Positions 1 through 5,593 of a stretch of DNA of 5,815 nucleotides are shown here, piece after piece. Source of the DNA: Bacteroidetes bacterium UBA4009 (GTDB lineage Bacteria; Bacteroidota; Bacteroidia; NS11-12g; UBA9320); the NCBI GenBank assembly GCA_002384205.1, contig DGBH01000027.1, forward strand, positions 889 to 6,703, in the 5' to 3' direction. The notes under the pieces are model-generated. The model saw only the letters and a list, made by a program, of their open reading frames with translations. It did no database searches and had not been told where the DNA came from. Every line of letters starts with the position of its first letter. Position 1 is the first letter of the stretch. A program made the position numbers and the translations under genes.

Positions 1-1588
1 TTAACACATTAATAATTGCGAGTTGTGTTTCATCCTCTACTTTTCTAGAAATAATAATTTTACTGGTTAAGGCCTCTTGTTCAAATCCACCTGCAAGAAA
101 TAACAGCTTACTTACCGTAATGCCTTCTCCAAACAGATAGTCCCCTTGTTTATTGACATCACCATAAATATGTACTTTATCTTCTCGGTTCATATCCAGA
201 CTATCTCCAACCAAGATCAAATCATTCTCTTGCAAGTCTACCTGTATGCTTCCGGCTAAAATCGAATCTAAGCGATACGAATAATAGTGATTTTGACCAT
301 CACGCGGTTCACGGAATAATAACACATACTCTTTTACAGCACTAGGTTTTAAACCACCTGCATTTTCTATAGCTTTTTTCAAATCAATGCCATCGGCCAT
401 CGAGTAGTAGCCAGGTCGCTCTACAGCTCCTTCTACTTTTACCCGATTACTGTAGCGATCCATAATCGAAGAAACAGTTACAATTTCAGAACCTAGCAGT
501 TTAAAATTAGCCAATTCTTCTGAGCGCACCGTAAATAATTCTTTTTGAGCACCACCATAACGCAATACTTCAACTACGTCTTGGTAGGCTATTTCTGTGT
601 ATCCACCCGCATACGTTATAGCCGATTGTAAATGCTCGTTGGGCAGCAATTCGAACACCGCGGGGGTTTTGATTTCGCCACGTAGCCGCACTCTGCGATC
701 GTAATACGGTATAAAAACGATGTCATTATCTTGGAGGGTAATATCCGATGCACGCGAACCTTTCGCTAAAAATTCGTATAAATCCATTACACGAATGGTT
801 TTACCGTTTCGAATAATGTGAATATTTCGATAACTCCTGTTTAAACCAGGCCCCCCTGACGCGAACAATGCATGAAAACCCGTAGCTAAGCTAGGCAAGT
901 AATAGGCGCCTGATTGTTTTGCACCCCAAACCATCACTTGAATCGTTCTGAACTCGGTGATCTGTATTTTCAGTTGACTTTTCCCTGTGCTTAAAGAAGC
1001 AAATCCTACTTTTTTAAGTTGATTGATAAGCGTACGCTCTGCCTGCGCTAAGGTTAAGCCGCTTACCATAATTTTCCCACCGTAGGGTATTACAATGGAA
1101 CCGTTCGTGGCGACTACCACTTCCATGTTTTGTTCTTGTAACCCGTAAATACGAATATCCAAATGATCATTTGGCCCTAAGATGTAATCTGCCGTTGGGG
1201 CGAGATTACTGCTAGGTAGAAAATTTAAATTACTGTTTTCAAATAATTCCTGCCCATAAATAGCTACCGTAGTTTGAAGCACATTTTCACTCACTTCTTG
1301 TCGATTTGAGGAAGAAGTATCTTTGTCTTTTTTTCCTATTTTTTCGCCATCACTCGCCCGAATATCTCTAAAATCATCCAAGCTCATTCCTCTAGATCTG
1401 GCAATTGCTTCCATATCAGCATCATTCAATCCTTGAAGTTTAGCCGATCGCTTTACCTCGTCGCGCTGAGCATTAGTCAATTCTTTAACATTAATATTAC
1501 TTAAATCTTTACCTAGCCATCCTTGGCTAAATGCCGACTGACTCAGGACTATCAATAACGTAAAATAATAGAATTTCATTTTGTACAT
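1..1588 (-). CDS. SLBB-domain polysaccharide export protein (Wza-like outer-membrane channel), 3' end outside window
   Basis: The minus-strand frame is open from ATG 1588 to the left edge (529 residues visible, no stop), so the gene is cut by the window. Residues 1-21 look like a signal peptide (hydrophobic TLLIVLS, likely cut after AFS); there is no lipobox Cys, unlike E. coli Wza. Residues about 25-80 are polar and helical, with a LTNAQRDEVKRSAKLQGL stretch of the kind seen in long Bacteroidota exporters. A Poly_export domain begins near residue 130 (ADYILGPNDHLDIRIYG). SLBB-type modules follow near 214, 300 (VRLRGEIKTP), 383 (VKVEGAVERPGYY) and 472 (VHIYGDVNKQGDY). Known family role: oligomeric periplasmic/outer-membrane channel for capsule or exopolysaccharide export. 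Related long forms, as I recall, reach about 800 residues, so roughly a third is missing. ATG 1579 is in frame and equally possible as start; neither has a clear ribosome site. It lies 27 bp after the sugar transferase, so probably co-transcribed. Confidence 0.9.
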   Translation of the reverse strand, partial: MYKMKFYYFTLLIVLSQSAFSQGWLGKDLSNINVKELTNAQRDEVKRSAKLQGLNDADMEAIARSRGMSLDDFRDIRASDGEKIGKKDKDTSSSNRQEVSENVLQTTVAIYGQELFENSNLNFLPSSNLAPTADYILGPNDHLDIRIYGLQEQNMEVVVATNGSIVIPYGGKIMVSGLTLAQAERTLINQLKKVGFASLSTGKSQLKIQITEFRTIQVMVWGAKQSGAYYLPSLATGFHALFASGGPGLNRSYRNIHIIRNGKTIRVMDLYEFLAKGSRASDITLQDNDIVFIPYYDRRVRLRGEIKTPAVFELLPNEHLQSAITYAGGYTEIAYQDVVEVLRYGGAQKELFTVRSEELANFKLLGSEIVTVSSIMDRYSNRVKVEGAVERPGYYSMADGIDLKKAIENAGGLKPSAVKEYVLLFREPRDGQNHYYSYRLDSILAGSIQVDLQENDLILVGDSLDMNREDKVHIYGDVNKQGDYLFGEGITVSKLLFLAGGFEQEALTSKIIISRKVEDETQLAIINVL

Positions 1589-1615
1589 AGGTATTTCGTT
1601 AGAGGTAACGGCGGC

Positions 1616-2308
1616 TTATTTTTTGGTCAAAACCACCACCAAACTGCGCCATAAAATGTGAAGATCTAAGCGGAAACTTGCTTTTTGAGTGTATTCGATG
1701 TCAAAAATTAATTTCTCTTGGTGATCTTCAATTGTTGCATTGGGATTATTGATTTGCGCTAAACCCGTAATTCCAGGTCTAACCGCATGACGTGCATCGT
1801 ATTTTGGGTACTCCGCAATAATTTTATCTACAAATTGAGACTGCTCGGGCCGAGGACCTACCCAACTCATATCGCCTTTTAGGATATTCCAGATTTGGGG
1901 CAATTCATCGATACGACTCATTCGCAATAGATTGCCTAACACAGGAACTACTACTAAATCATGGTGATTGTCCTTTGGGCCAGATGAAGGTTCGTTCTTT
2001 TTATAGGTACGGATTTTATACAAATAAAATCTCTTACTCGAAACACCTATTCGCTCATGACGGAAGAGAATAGGAAAACCATCTATAAAGGGATAAAGTA
2101 TAAAAACAAGAATGATCAAGGTTAGCGCAACGGGTAACACAGCCAAGCTAAAGCACAAATCAAATAATCTCTTTGACCCACTTAACGCATAGGGTGATAG
2201 GGAGCTCTTTCCTGCACTTGCCTCCTGAGCCATTTGATTGGTATGTGTATTTTCGTTTTCCTCTACTCCCATAACCGTTGCTGCAGGGTTAGCATTTAGT
2301 GCTTTCAT
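1616..2308 (-). CDS. Initiating sugar transferase (polyisoprenyl-phosphate sugar-1-phosphate transferase, bacterial sugar transferase family)
   Basis: This 230-residue protein would transfer a sugar phosphate from a UDP-sugar to undecaprenyl phosphate on the cytoplasmic face, the first committed step of repeat-unit assembly. Visible signatures: KRLFDL at 46-51 opening the single membrane segment (about 48-73, with P59 as a possible helix break), FRHERIG at 82-88, KIRT at 98-101, the catalytic Asp-Glu pair D134-E135 in RIDELPQIWNILKGDMS, GPRPEQ at 151-156 and RPGITGLAQIN at 177-187. It is the short monotopic form, without the extra N-terminal membrane domain of WcaJ. The first 43 residues are polar and rich in Asn, Glu, Ala and Ser and are not part of the family core; Met13 (2272) and Met26 (2233) are possible later starts. 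The upstream in-frame stop lies within 20 bp of ATG 2308. Donor sugar cannot be told from sequence. Confidence 0.93.
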   Translation of the reverse strand: MKALNANPAATVMGVEENENTHTNQMAQEASAGKSSLSPYALSGSKRLFDLCFSLAVLPVALTLIILVFILYPFIDGFPILFRHERIGVSSKRFYLYKIRTYKKNEPSSGPKDNHHDLVVVPVLGNLLRMSRIDELPQIWNILKGDMSWVGPRPEQSQFVDKIIAEYPKYDARHAVRPGITGLAQINNPNATIEDHQEKLIFDIEYTQKASFRLDLHILWRSLVVVLTKK

Positions 2309-2380
2309 TACGCATCTATCGTATTATCCGTGTATGTACGTATTCTTCTCTTCGTATTCATCTTATGCAGCTTCGCCACC

Positions 2381-2397
2381 TCAGTCCCAACGACTGA
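2381..2397 (-). other. Small stem-loop upstream of sugar transferase
   Basis: The arms tcagtc (2381-2386) and gactga (2392-2397) are perfect reverse complements around a 5-nt loop, and two further G-U pairs could extend the stem in the minus-strand RNA. No T-tract follows, so it is not an intrinsic terminator. It would lie in the leader of the sugar transferase transcript if that starts near 2495. A 6-bp stem can arise by chance. Confidence 0.2.
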
Positions 2398-2499
2398 AAC
2401 GAAGAACACACCATTCCTTACCCTTACTTCTTTCAAGGAAATCGGTAATATGGGGATGCTAAATAGCCATCTTCAGATGCAGGAGTGGGTAACAAGCTA

Positions 2500-2507
2500 C
2501 AAAGATA
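2500..2507 (-). promoter_or_regulatory. Possible Bacteroidota-type -7 promoter box ahead of sugar transferase
   Basis: The minus strand reads TATCTTTG, a full match to the TAnnTTTG -7 consensus known for the primary sigma factor of Bacteroidota. It is the only full match in the gap. The expected TTTG -33 element is not seen about 20 bp upstream; only TGTG-like sequence is there. If real, transcription would begin near 2494 and give a leader of about 185 nt before ATG 2308. Confidence 0.25.
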
Positions 2508-2585
2508 TTTATTTTCATGAGCACACAGATATGCATGCTTAGACACTCTATCCACAAGAAACGCAACTAGGATAACATTCCATAG

Positions 2586-2637
2586 GTTAGCACTCTTTAC
2601 AGTAGCCGTACGATATAAACTCATTTTTGTTAGCACT
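2586..2637. repeat. Pair of 9-nt direct repeats (gttagcact)
   Basis: The sequence gttagcact occurs at 2586-2594 and again at 2629-2637, 43 bp apart, which is close to four helical turns. Similarity continues as ctttac versus tctttta if a one-base gap is allowed. The pair lies 80-130 bp upstream of the promoter-like box, so it could be a protein-binding site. This is inference from the pattern alone. Confidence 0.35.
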
Positions 2638-2666
2638 TCTTTTATGTAGCTAGTTATATTAAATAA

Positions 2667-2685
2667 CGAGTAGCAAAACTACTCG
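2667..2685 (-). terminator. Hairpin overlapping the epimerase stop codon, possible weak terminator
   Basis: The arms cgagtag (2667-2673) and ctactcg (2679-2685) are perfect 7-bp reverse complements around a 5-nt loop, and the stop codon (2681-2679) lies inside the stem. In minus-strand RNA the hairpin is followed by UUAUUU, only a moderate U-tract. The plus strand has a better T-run (attttt), but no gene on that strand needs terminating. It could partly end the dehydrogenase/epimerase transcript or protect its 3' end. Confidence 0.4.
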
Positions 2686-3674
2686 ATTTTTGCCTTCTTT
2701 TTATACCACGCGTACACTTTTTTTAGTCCGTCCTTAAAATATACTTGTGGAGCGTAATCCAGGGTTCTCTTTATTTTATCAATACTTGCTAATGAGTGCT
2801 TTACATCCCCTTGACGCTCTGGACCATAGACAGGAATGAGTTCACTTTCCGAGATAGCATTCAGAATGGCAATCATTTCATTGAGTGAAGTTTGCTCTCC
2901 ACAGGCAACGTTAAACACCTCATGTTTTCCCACGTTATTGGAAAATAAAGCGCGTAGATTTGCTTGAACGGCATTATCTACAAATGTAAAATCACGACTC
3001 GTTTCGCCATCTCCATTAATGTGTGGCGCTTTACCATCCATAAAGGCTTTACAAAAAATAGGAATCACAGCAGCATACGGATTATTGGCATTTTGCCTTG
3101 GGCCGTAAATATTGAAATACCGCAGTCCGATGGTATGTAATCCATAAATAGAGGAGAATACATCGGCATACTGTTCGTTTACCGCTTTGGTCACGGCATA
3201 CGGGCTAAGCGGCTTACCCTCATGCCCTTCTACTTTAGGAAGTGCGGGATGGTCGCCAAACGTAGAAGAAGATGCAGCATACACCATTTTTTGAAGCGTA
3301 TCGCTTTCTTTGGCAGCCACCAACATATTCAGAAATCCTGTGACGTTTACTTCATTGGATTGAATGGGATTCTCGATAGAACGAGGAACAGAGCCCAACG
3401 CTGCTTGGTGGGTTACGTACGCTATACCTGCCACTGCTTTTTGGCATGTTGCTAGATCACGTATATCGCCTTCTATAAATTCATAGCGAGGGTTATCCTT
3501 AAATTCATTAACATTTTCGATGTAGCCATTGGATAAATTATCCAACACACGTACTTTACCCGCACCATGTGCTAACAACGTTTCTACGATATTGGTTCCA
3601 ATAAAACCAGCGCCACCTGTCACTAGGAACGAAGCGTCTTGAATTTTACTGGCAAGAGCTTTATCCAATTCCAT
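2679..3674 (-). CDS. tviC: UDP-N-acetylhexosamine(uronate) 4-epimerase, TviC/WbpP-like, extended SDR family
   Basis: This 331-residue cytosolic SDR epimerase shows the NAD-binding GGAGFIG motif at 20-26 and acidic D45 after beta-2. GDIRD at 69-73, HQAALGSVPRSI at 89-100, SSSTFGDHPALPK at 135-147 and catalytic Tyr159/Lys163 in SPYAVTK follow. RYFNIYGPRQ and INGDGETSRDF are substrate-side signatures. The HQAALGSVPRS and SSSTxGDHP blocks are those of the WbpP/TviC group, which interconverts UDP-GlcNAc/UDP-GalNAc or their uronic acids, rather than of GalE. From memory it matches Salmonella TviC well along its length. Its ATG overlaps the stop of the dehydrogenase by one base (TAATG), which suggests translational coupling and a shared pathway toward UDP-GalNAcA. 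Whether it prefers the acid or the neutral sugar cannot be read from sequence. Length is normal for the family. Confidence 0.93.
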   Translation of the reverse strand: MELDKALASKIQDASFLVTGGAGFIGTNIVETLLAHGAGKVRVLDNLSNGYIENVNEFKDNPRYEFIEGDIRDLATCQKAVAGIAYVTHQAALGSVPRSIENPIQSNEVNVTGFLNMLVAAKESDTLQKMVYAASSSTFGDHPALPKVEGHEGKPLSPYAVTKAVNEQYADVFSSIYGLHTIGLRYFNIYGPRQNANNPYAAVIPIFCKAFMDGKAPHINGDGETSRDFTFVDNAVQANLRALFSNNVGKHEVFNVACGEQTSLNEMIAILNAISESELIPVYGPERQGDVKHSLASIDKIKRTLDYAPQVYFKDGLKKVYAWYKKKAKIE

Positions 3675-4930
3675 TATAATCTGGCGTCTATTTCCGTTAC
3701 GTCAAAAAAGGCTTTGATATCAAACACCACGGCATCGTTTGCTTTTAAGGTACTGATATCGATGGCTCTAAATTTATCATGCGAAACCGCCAGTATTATC
3801 GCGCCATAATTGTCACCCAGTTCTGTACATAGGTCTACATCGTATTCGTGTTTTACTTCTAAAGCATTTGCCCAAGGATCATATACATCCACGTCGATTC
3901 CAAAATCCGTCAATTCCGTGTAAACATCTATCGCTTTCGAATTACGAATATCCGGACAATTCTCTTTGAAGGTAATACCGAGCATTAGCACTTTACTGTT
4001 TTTGATCGTTTGACCTCTATCAATCATCAACTTCACTACTTTCTTAGCCACATGCGCACCCATCGCATCGTTGATACGTCGGCCTGACAAAATAACTTGA
4101 GGGTTATAGCCTACTTCTTCGGCCTTGTAGGTAAGATAATACGGATCTACTCCGATACAATGACCGCCTACTAATCCTGGTCGGAAGGGTAAAAAGTTCC
4201 ACTTGGTGCCGGCAGCTTCTAGTACCGAAAGGGTATCTATATTCAGTCGTTCAAAGATGAGCGACAGTTCATTTACAAAAGCGATATTCAAATCGCGTTG
4301 GCAGTTTTCAATCACTTTCGCTGCTTCGGCTACTTTTAGCGAAGACGCCTTATAGGTTCCAGCGGTAATCACCGATTTATACAATTGGTCTACCACTTCC
4401 GCTATTTCAGGAGTTGAACCACTGGTTACTTTTTGTATTTTGGTAACCGTATGTACTTTATCTCCTGGATTAATTCGCTCTGGCGAGTAGCCACAGAAAA
4501 AATCTTCGTTAAATTTTAGTCCGCTTCCTGCTTCTAAGATAGGCACACACACTTCTTCTGTGCAACCTGGATATACCGTAGACTCATAGATTACGATATC
4601 TCCTTTTTTCAACACCTTACTTATAGAAGCACTTGCTTTTTCCAAGGGCGTAAGGTCTGGACGTTTATTCTTGTCGATCGGTGTAGGAACCGTTACGATG
4701 AAGGTATTGCACGAAGCAATATCGGCTAAGTTAACCGTGTACGATAATCGAGATGATTTTTTTAAGTCTTCTGGCTCCACCTCTAAGGTAGAATCCTCTC
4801 CTCTTCTCAACTCGTCAATCCTTCCTTGGTGAATGTCAAAACCAATGGTATCGTATTGCTTACCAAACTCTACAGCAAGTGGCAAACCCACATAACCTAA
4901 GCCAATAATTGCGATTTTATGATCTTTCAA
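3674..4930 (-). CDS. tviB: UDP-N-acetyl-D-glucosamine/galactosamine 6-dehydrogenase, TviB/WbpA-type
   Basis: The 418-residue product oxidises C6 of a UDP-N-acetylhexosamine in two NAD-dependent steps to the uronic acid. Seen: Rossmann motif GLGYVG at 10-15 with D32 after beta-2, PTPID at 82-86, YESTVYPG at 115-122, [11 protein letters not shown] at 147-157, the K205/N209 active-site pair in AEAAKVIEN, and the catalytic Cys258 in [12 protein letters not shown]. The third, C-terminal UDP-binding domain opens with [19 protein letters not shown]. From memory, similarity to Salmonella TviB is high throughout. The start is a TTG at 4930, five codons ahead of the first beta-strand; no ATG is available there, and an in-frame GTG at 4966 would add 12 residues. 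It follows the NusG paralogue by 88 bp and overlaps the epimerase by one base. Together the two would make UDP-GlcNAcA and UDP-GalNAcA for the polysaccharide. Confidence 0.94.
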   Translation of the reverse strand: MKDHKIAIIGLGYVGLPLAVEFGKQYDTIGFDIHQGRIDELRRGEDSTLEVEPEDLKKSSRLSYTVNLADIASCNTFIVTVPTPIDKNKRPDLTPLEKASASISKVLKKGDIVIYESTVYPGCTEEVCVPILEAGSGLKFNEDFFCGYSPERINPGDKVHTVTKIQKVTSGSTPEIAEVVDQLYKSVITAGTYKASSLKVAEAAKVIENCQRDLNIAFVNELSLIFERLNIDTLSVLEAAGTKWNFLPFRPGLVGGHCIGVDPYYLTYKAEEVGYNPQVILSGRRINDAMGAHVAKKVVKLMIDRGQTIKNSKVLMLGITFKENCPDIRNSKAIDVYTELTDFGIDVDVYDPWANALEVKHEYDVDLCTELGDNYGAIILAVSHDKFRAIDISTLKANDAVVFDIKAFFDVTEIDARL

Positions 4931-4948
4931 ATCTAGATTGATTTTAAC

Positions 4949-4961
4949 TTACTGCAAATAA
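4949..4961 (-). repeat. 13-nt element TTATTTGCAGTAA, copy 2
   Basis: On the minus strand this sequence is identical to the copy at 5525-5537. It ends 18 nt before the TTG start of the dehydrogenase. It contains TTATTTG, which resembles a degenerate -7 box of Bacteroidota promoters, but no good -33 element is visible. Relative to the frame of the gene it precedes, the element is in a different phase from copy 1, so conservation for protein coding cannot explain the repeat. Possible roles: promoter, pause or recruitment site for the NusG paralogue, or operator. Confidence 0.5.
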
Positions 4962-4996
4962 GCACATTTTTAGATGTATTCGTTAATCCACTTGCC

Positions 4997-5017
4997 AAAA
5001 AATACGCACAGGCTGCG
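4997..5017 (-). terminator. Weak hairpin and T-tract just after the NusG paralogue
   Basis: On the minus strand CGCA (5017-5014) pairs with TGCG (5008-5005) around a 5-nt loop, then TA and six T residues (5002-4997). The stem starts two bases upstream of the NusG paralogue stop codon's last base, inside the spacer. A 4-bp stem is short for an intrinsic terminator; an alternative 5-bp pairing uses a G-U. It may be a weak attenuator between the regulator and the biosynthetic genes, or chance. Confidence 0.25.
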
Positions 5018-5018
5018 C

Positions 5019-5522
5019 TTAACTATGTTTTTTGAAACTATAAACAGGTAATTCTATTTTGATACTTTGTCCAAGCGTCTCGAAACTCACTAAAAAATAT
5101 TCTTTGTTATTGTGGCGAAGAATCTCGCCTTTGTGCCCGATGAGGGCTCCTTCTGTAATGAGTACTTCGTCGCCTACGGTAAAATCTTCTGGTTTGGTAT
5201 AGGACTCTAGCGCATATCCCGATTCCAGTACTTGCTTAATAATCTCGATTTCTGTTTGCTTTACAATGGCATCTTCTTTGTTGTAACGCACAAAAGCGAC
5301 CACACCTTGTAAGCTCAGCACTTTGTCGCGTTGCAAGGTTGTAGGTTTTACAAATAAATAGCCGTTAAACAAGGGTAATTCTACCCATTTTTTGCGATCT
5401 GACCATTGGCTTAGCTTCTGGTATAGCGGTAAAAAATATTCTATTCCTTCTTGTGCCAAGCGTACCGCCACTTTCTTCTCTTGTCTACTGGCAATGTAGA
5501 CTACCTTCCATACTTCTTCCAC
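5019..5522 (-). CDS. UpxY-type transcription antiterminator (NusG paralogue) at the head of the polysaccharide locus
   Basis: The 167-residue protein has a NusG N-terminal domain at about 4-105: WKVVYIASRQEKKVAVRL, FLPLYQK at 30-36, then the family hallmark LFNGYLFVK at 51-59 and LQGVVAFVRY at 71-80. A KOW region follows at about 114-160 (VGDEVLITEGALIGHKGEI). Specialised NusG paralogues at the front of capsule loci are known in Bacteroides (UpxY), where they bind elongating polymerase and prevent premature termination in their own operon. The first position and same direction here fit that role. The start is a GTG at 5522, because no ATG lies in frame nearby and starting here puts the conserved Trp at residue 5, as expected. 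No Shine-Dalgarno is seen. The start lies 14 nt after a strong terminator hairpin. It is too short and too divergent in context (no rpl or secE neighbours) for housekeeping NusG. Confidence 0.9.
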   Translation of the reverse strand: MEEVWKVVYIASRQEKKVAVRLAQEGIEYFLPLYQKLSQWSDRKKWVELPLFNGYLFVKPTTLQRDKVLSLQGVVAFVRYNKEDAIVKQTEIEIIKQVLESGYALESYTKPEDFTVGDEVLITEGALIGHKGEILRHNNKEYFLVSFETLGQSIKIELPVYSFKKHS

Positions 5523-5524
5523 CG

Positions 5525-5537
5525 TTACTGCAAATAA
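5525..5537 (-). repeat. 13-nt element TTATTTGCAGTAA, copy 1
   Basis: Exact match to the copy at 4949-4961. It begins at the edge of the terminator T-tract (sharing 5537 with the hairpin) and ends two bases before the GTG start of the NusG paralogue. If TTTATTTG were used as a -7 box (one mismatch to TAnnTTTG), the transcript would begin almost at the start codon and be nearly leaderless. Confidence 0.5.
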
Positions 5538-5569
5538 AAAAATCCGAACTGGATAAGTTCGGATTTTTT
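5536..5569 (-). terminator. Strong intrinsic terminator between the POT transporter and the polysaccharide locus
   Basis: The arms 5537-5549 and 5557-5569 are perfect 13-bp reverse complements, and T5550/A5556 can add a pair, leaving a 5-nt loop. The core tccgaac/gttcgga is GC-containing and flanked by runs of A and T, so minus-strand RNA has a hairpin whose 3' arm ends in U residues and continues UUUUUUUAUUUG. By symmetry it could also work on the plus strand. It sits 24 bp after the transporter stop, the normal place for its terminator. However, it ends only 14 nt before the NusG paralogue start codon, so it may also act as a leader attenuator for the locus. Confidence 0.85.
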
Positions 5570-5593
5570 ATGTTTAATTTTAAGAATAGATTA

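Larger units (their letters stand above)
2309..2678. other. 370-bp gap without a convincing gene
   Basis: This gap separates the epimerase stop from the sugar transferase start and is much longer than the other spacers inside the locus. Short open frames of 67-74 codons exist on both strands, but none shows a family signature, a plausible ribosome site or support from a neighbour. What can be seen: a hairpin over the epimerase stop codon, a 9-nt direct repeat (2586-2594 and 2629-2637), one promoter-like box on the minus strand (2500-2507) and a small stem-loop (2381-2397). The most economical reading is a leader and promoter region that restarts transcription for the sugar transferase and exporter; the decayed remnant of a lost gene is also possible but not shown. 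Confidence 0.5.

Noticed and set aside
2238..2462. Plus-strand 74-codon frame rich in Ser, Tyr and Phe
   Set aside because: It overlaps the 5' end of the sugar transferase on the opposite strand, and its composition is low-complexity, typical of an antisense shadow.
2330..2542. Plus-strand 70-codon frame with a signal-peptide-like start (MYVRILLFVFILCSFA)
   Set aside because: It is the only plus-strand candidate inside a minus-strand locus, has no recognisable domain, no ribosome site, and its remainder has no protein-like pattern. A hydrophobic start can arise by chance in AT-rich DNA.
2433..2636. Minus-strand 67-codon frame in the 370-bp gap
   Set aside because: The orientation is right, but there is no family signature or ordered hydrophobic or amphipathic pattern. 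It includes the direct repeats and the promoter-like box, which argues for non-coding sequence.
3222..3455. Plus-strand 77-codon frame within the epimerase
   Set aside because: It lies wholly antisense to a strongly supported gene and its composition (Arg, Cys and His rich) is that of a shadow frame.
5019..5522. Housekeeping NusG
   Set aside because: Context is a polysaccharide locus with no secE or ribosomal protein genes, and the sequence is of the UpxY type.
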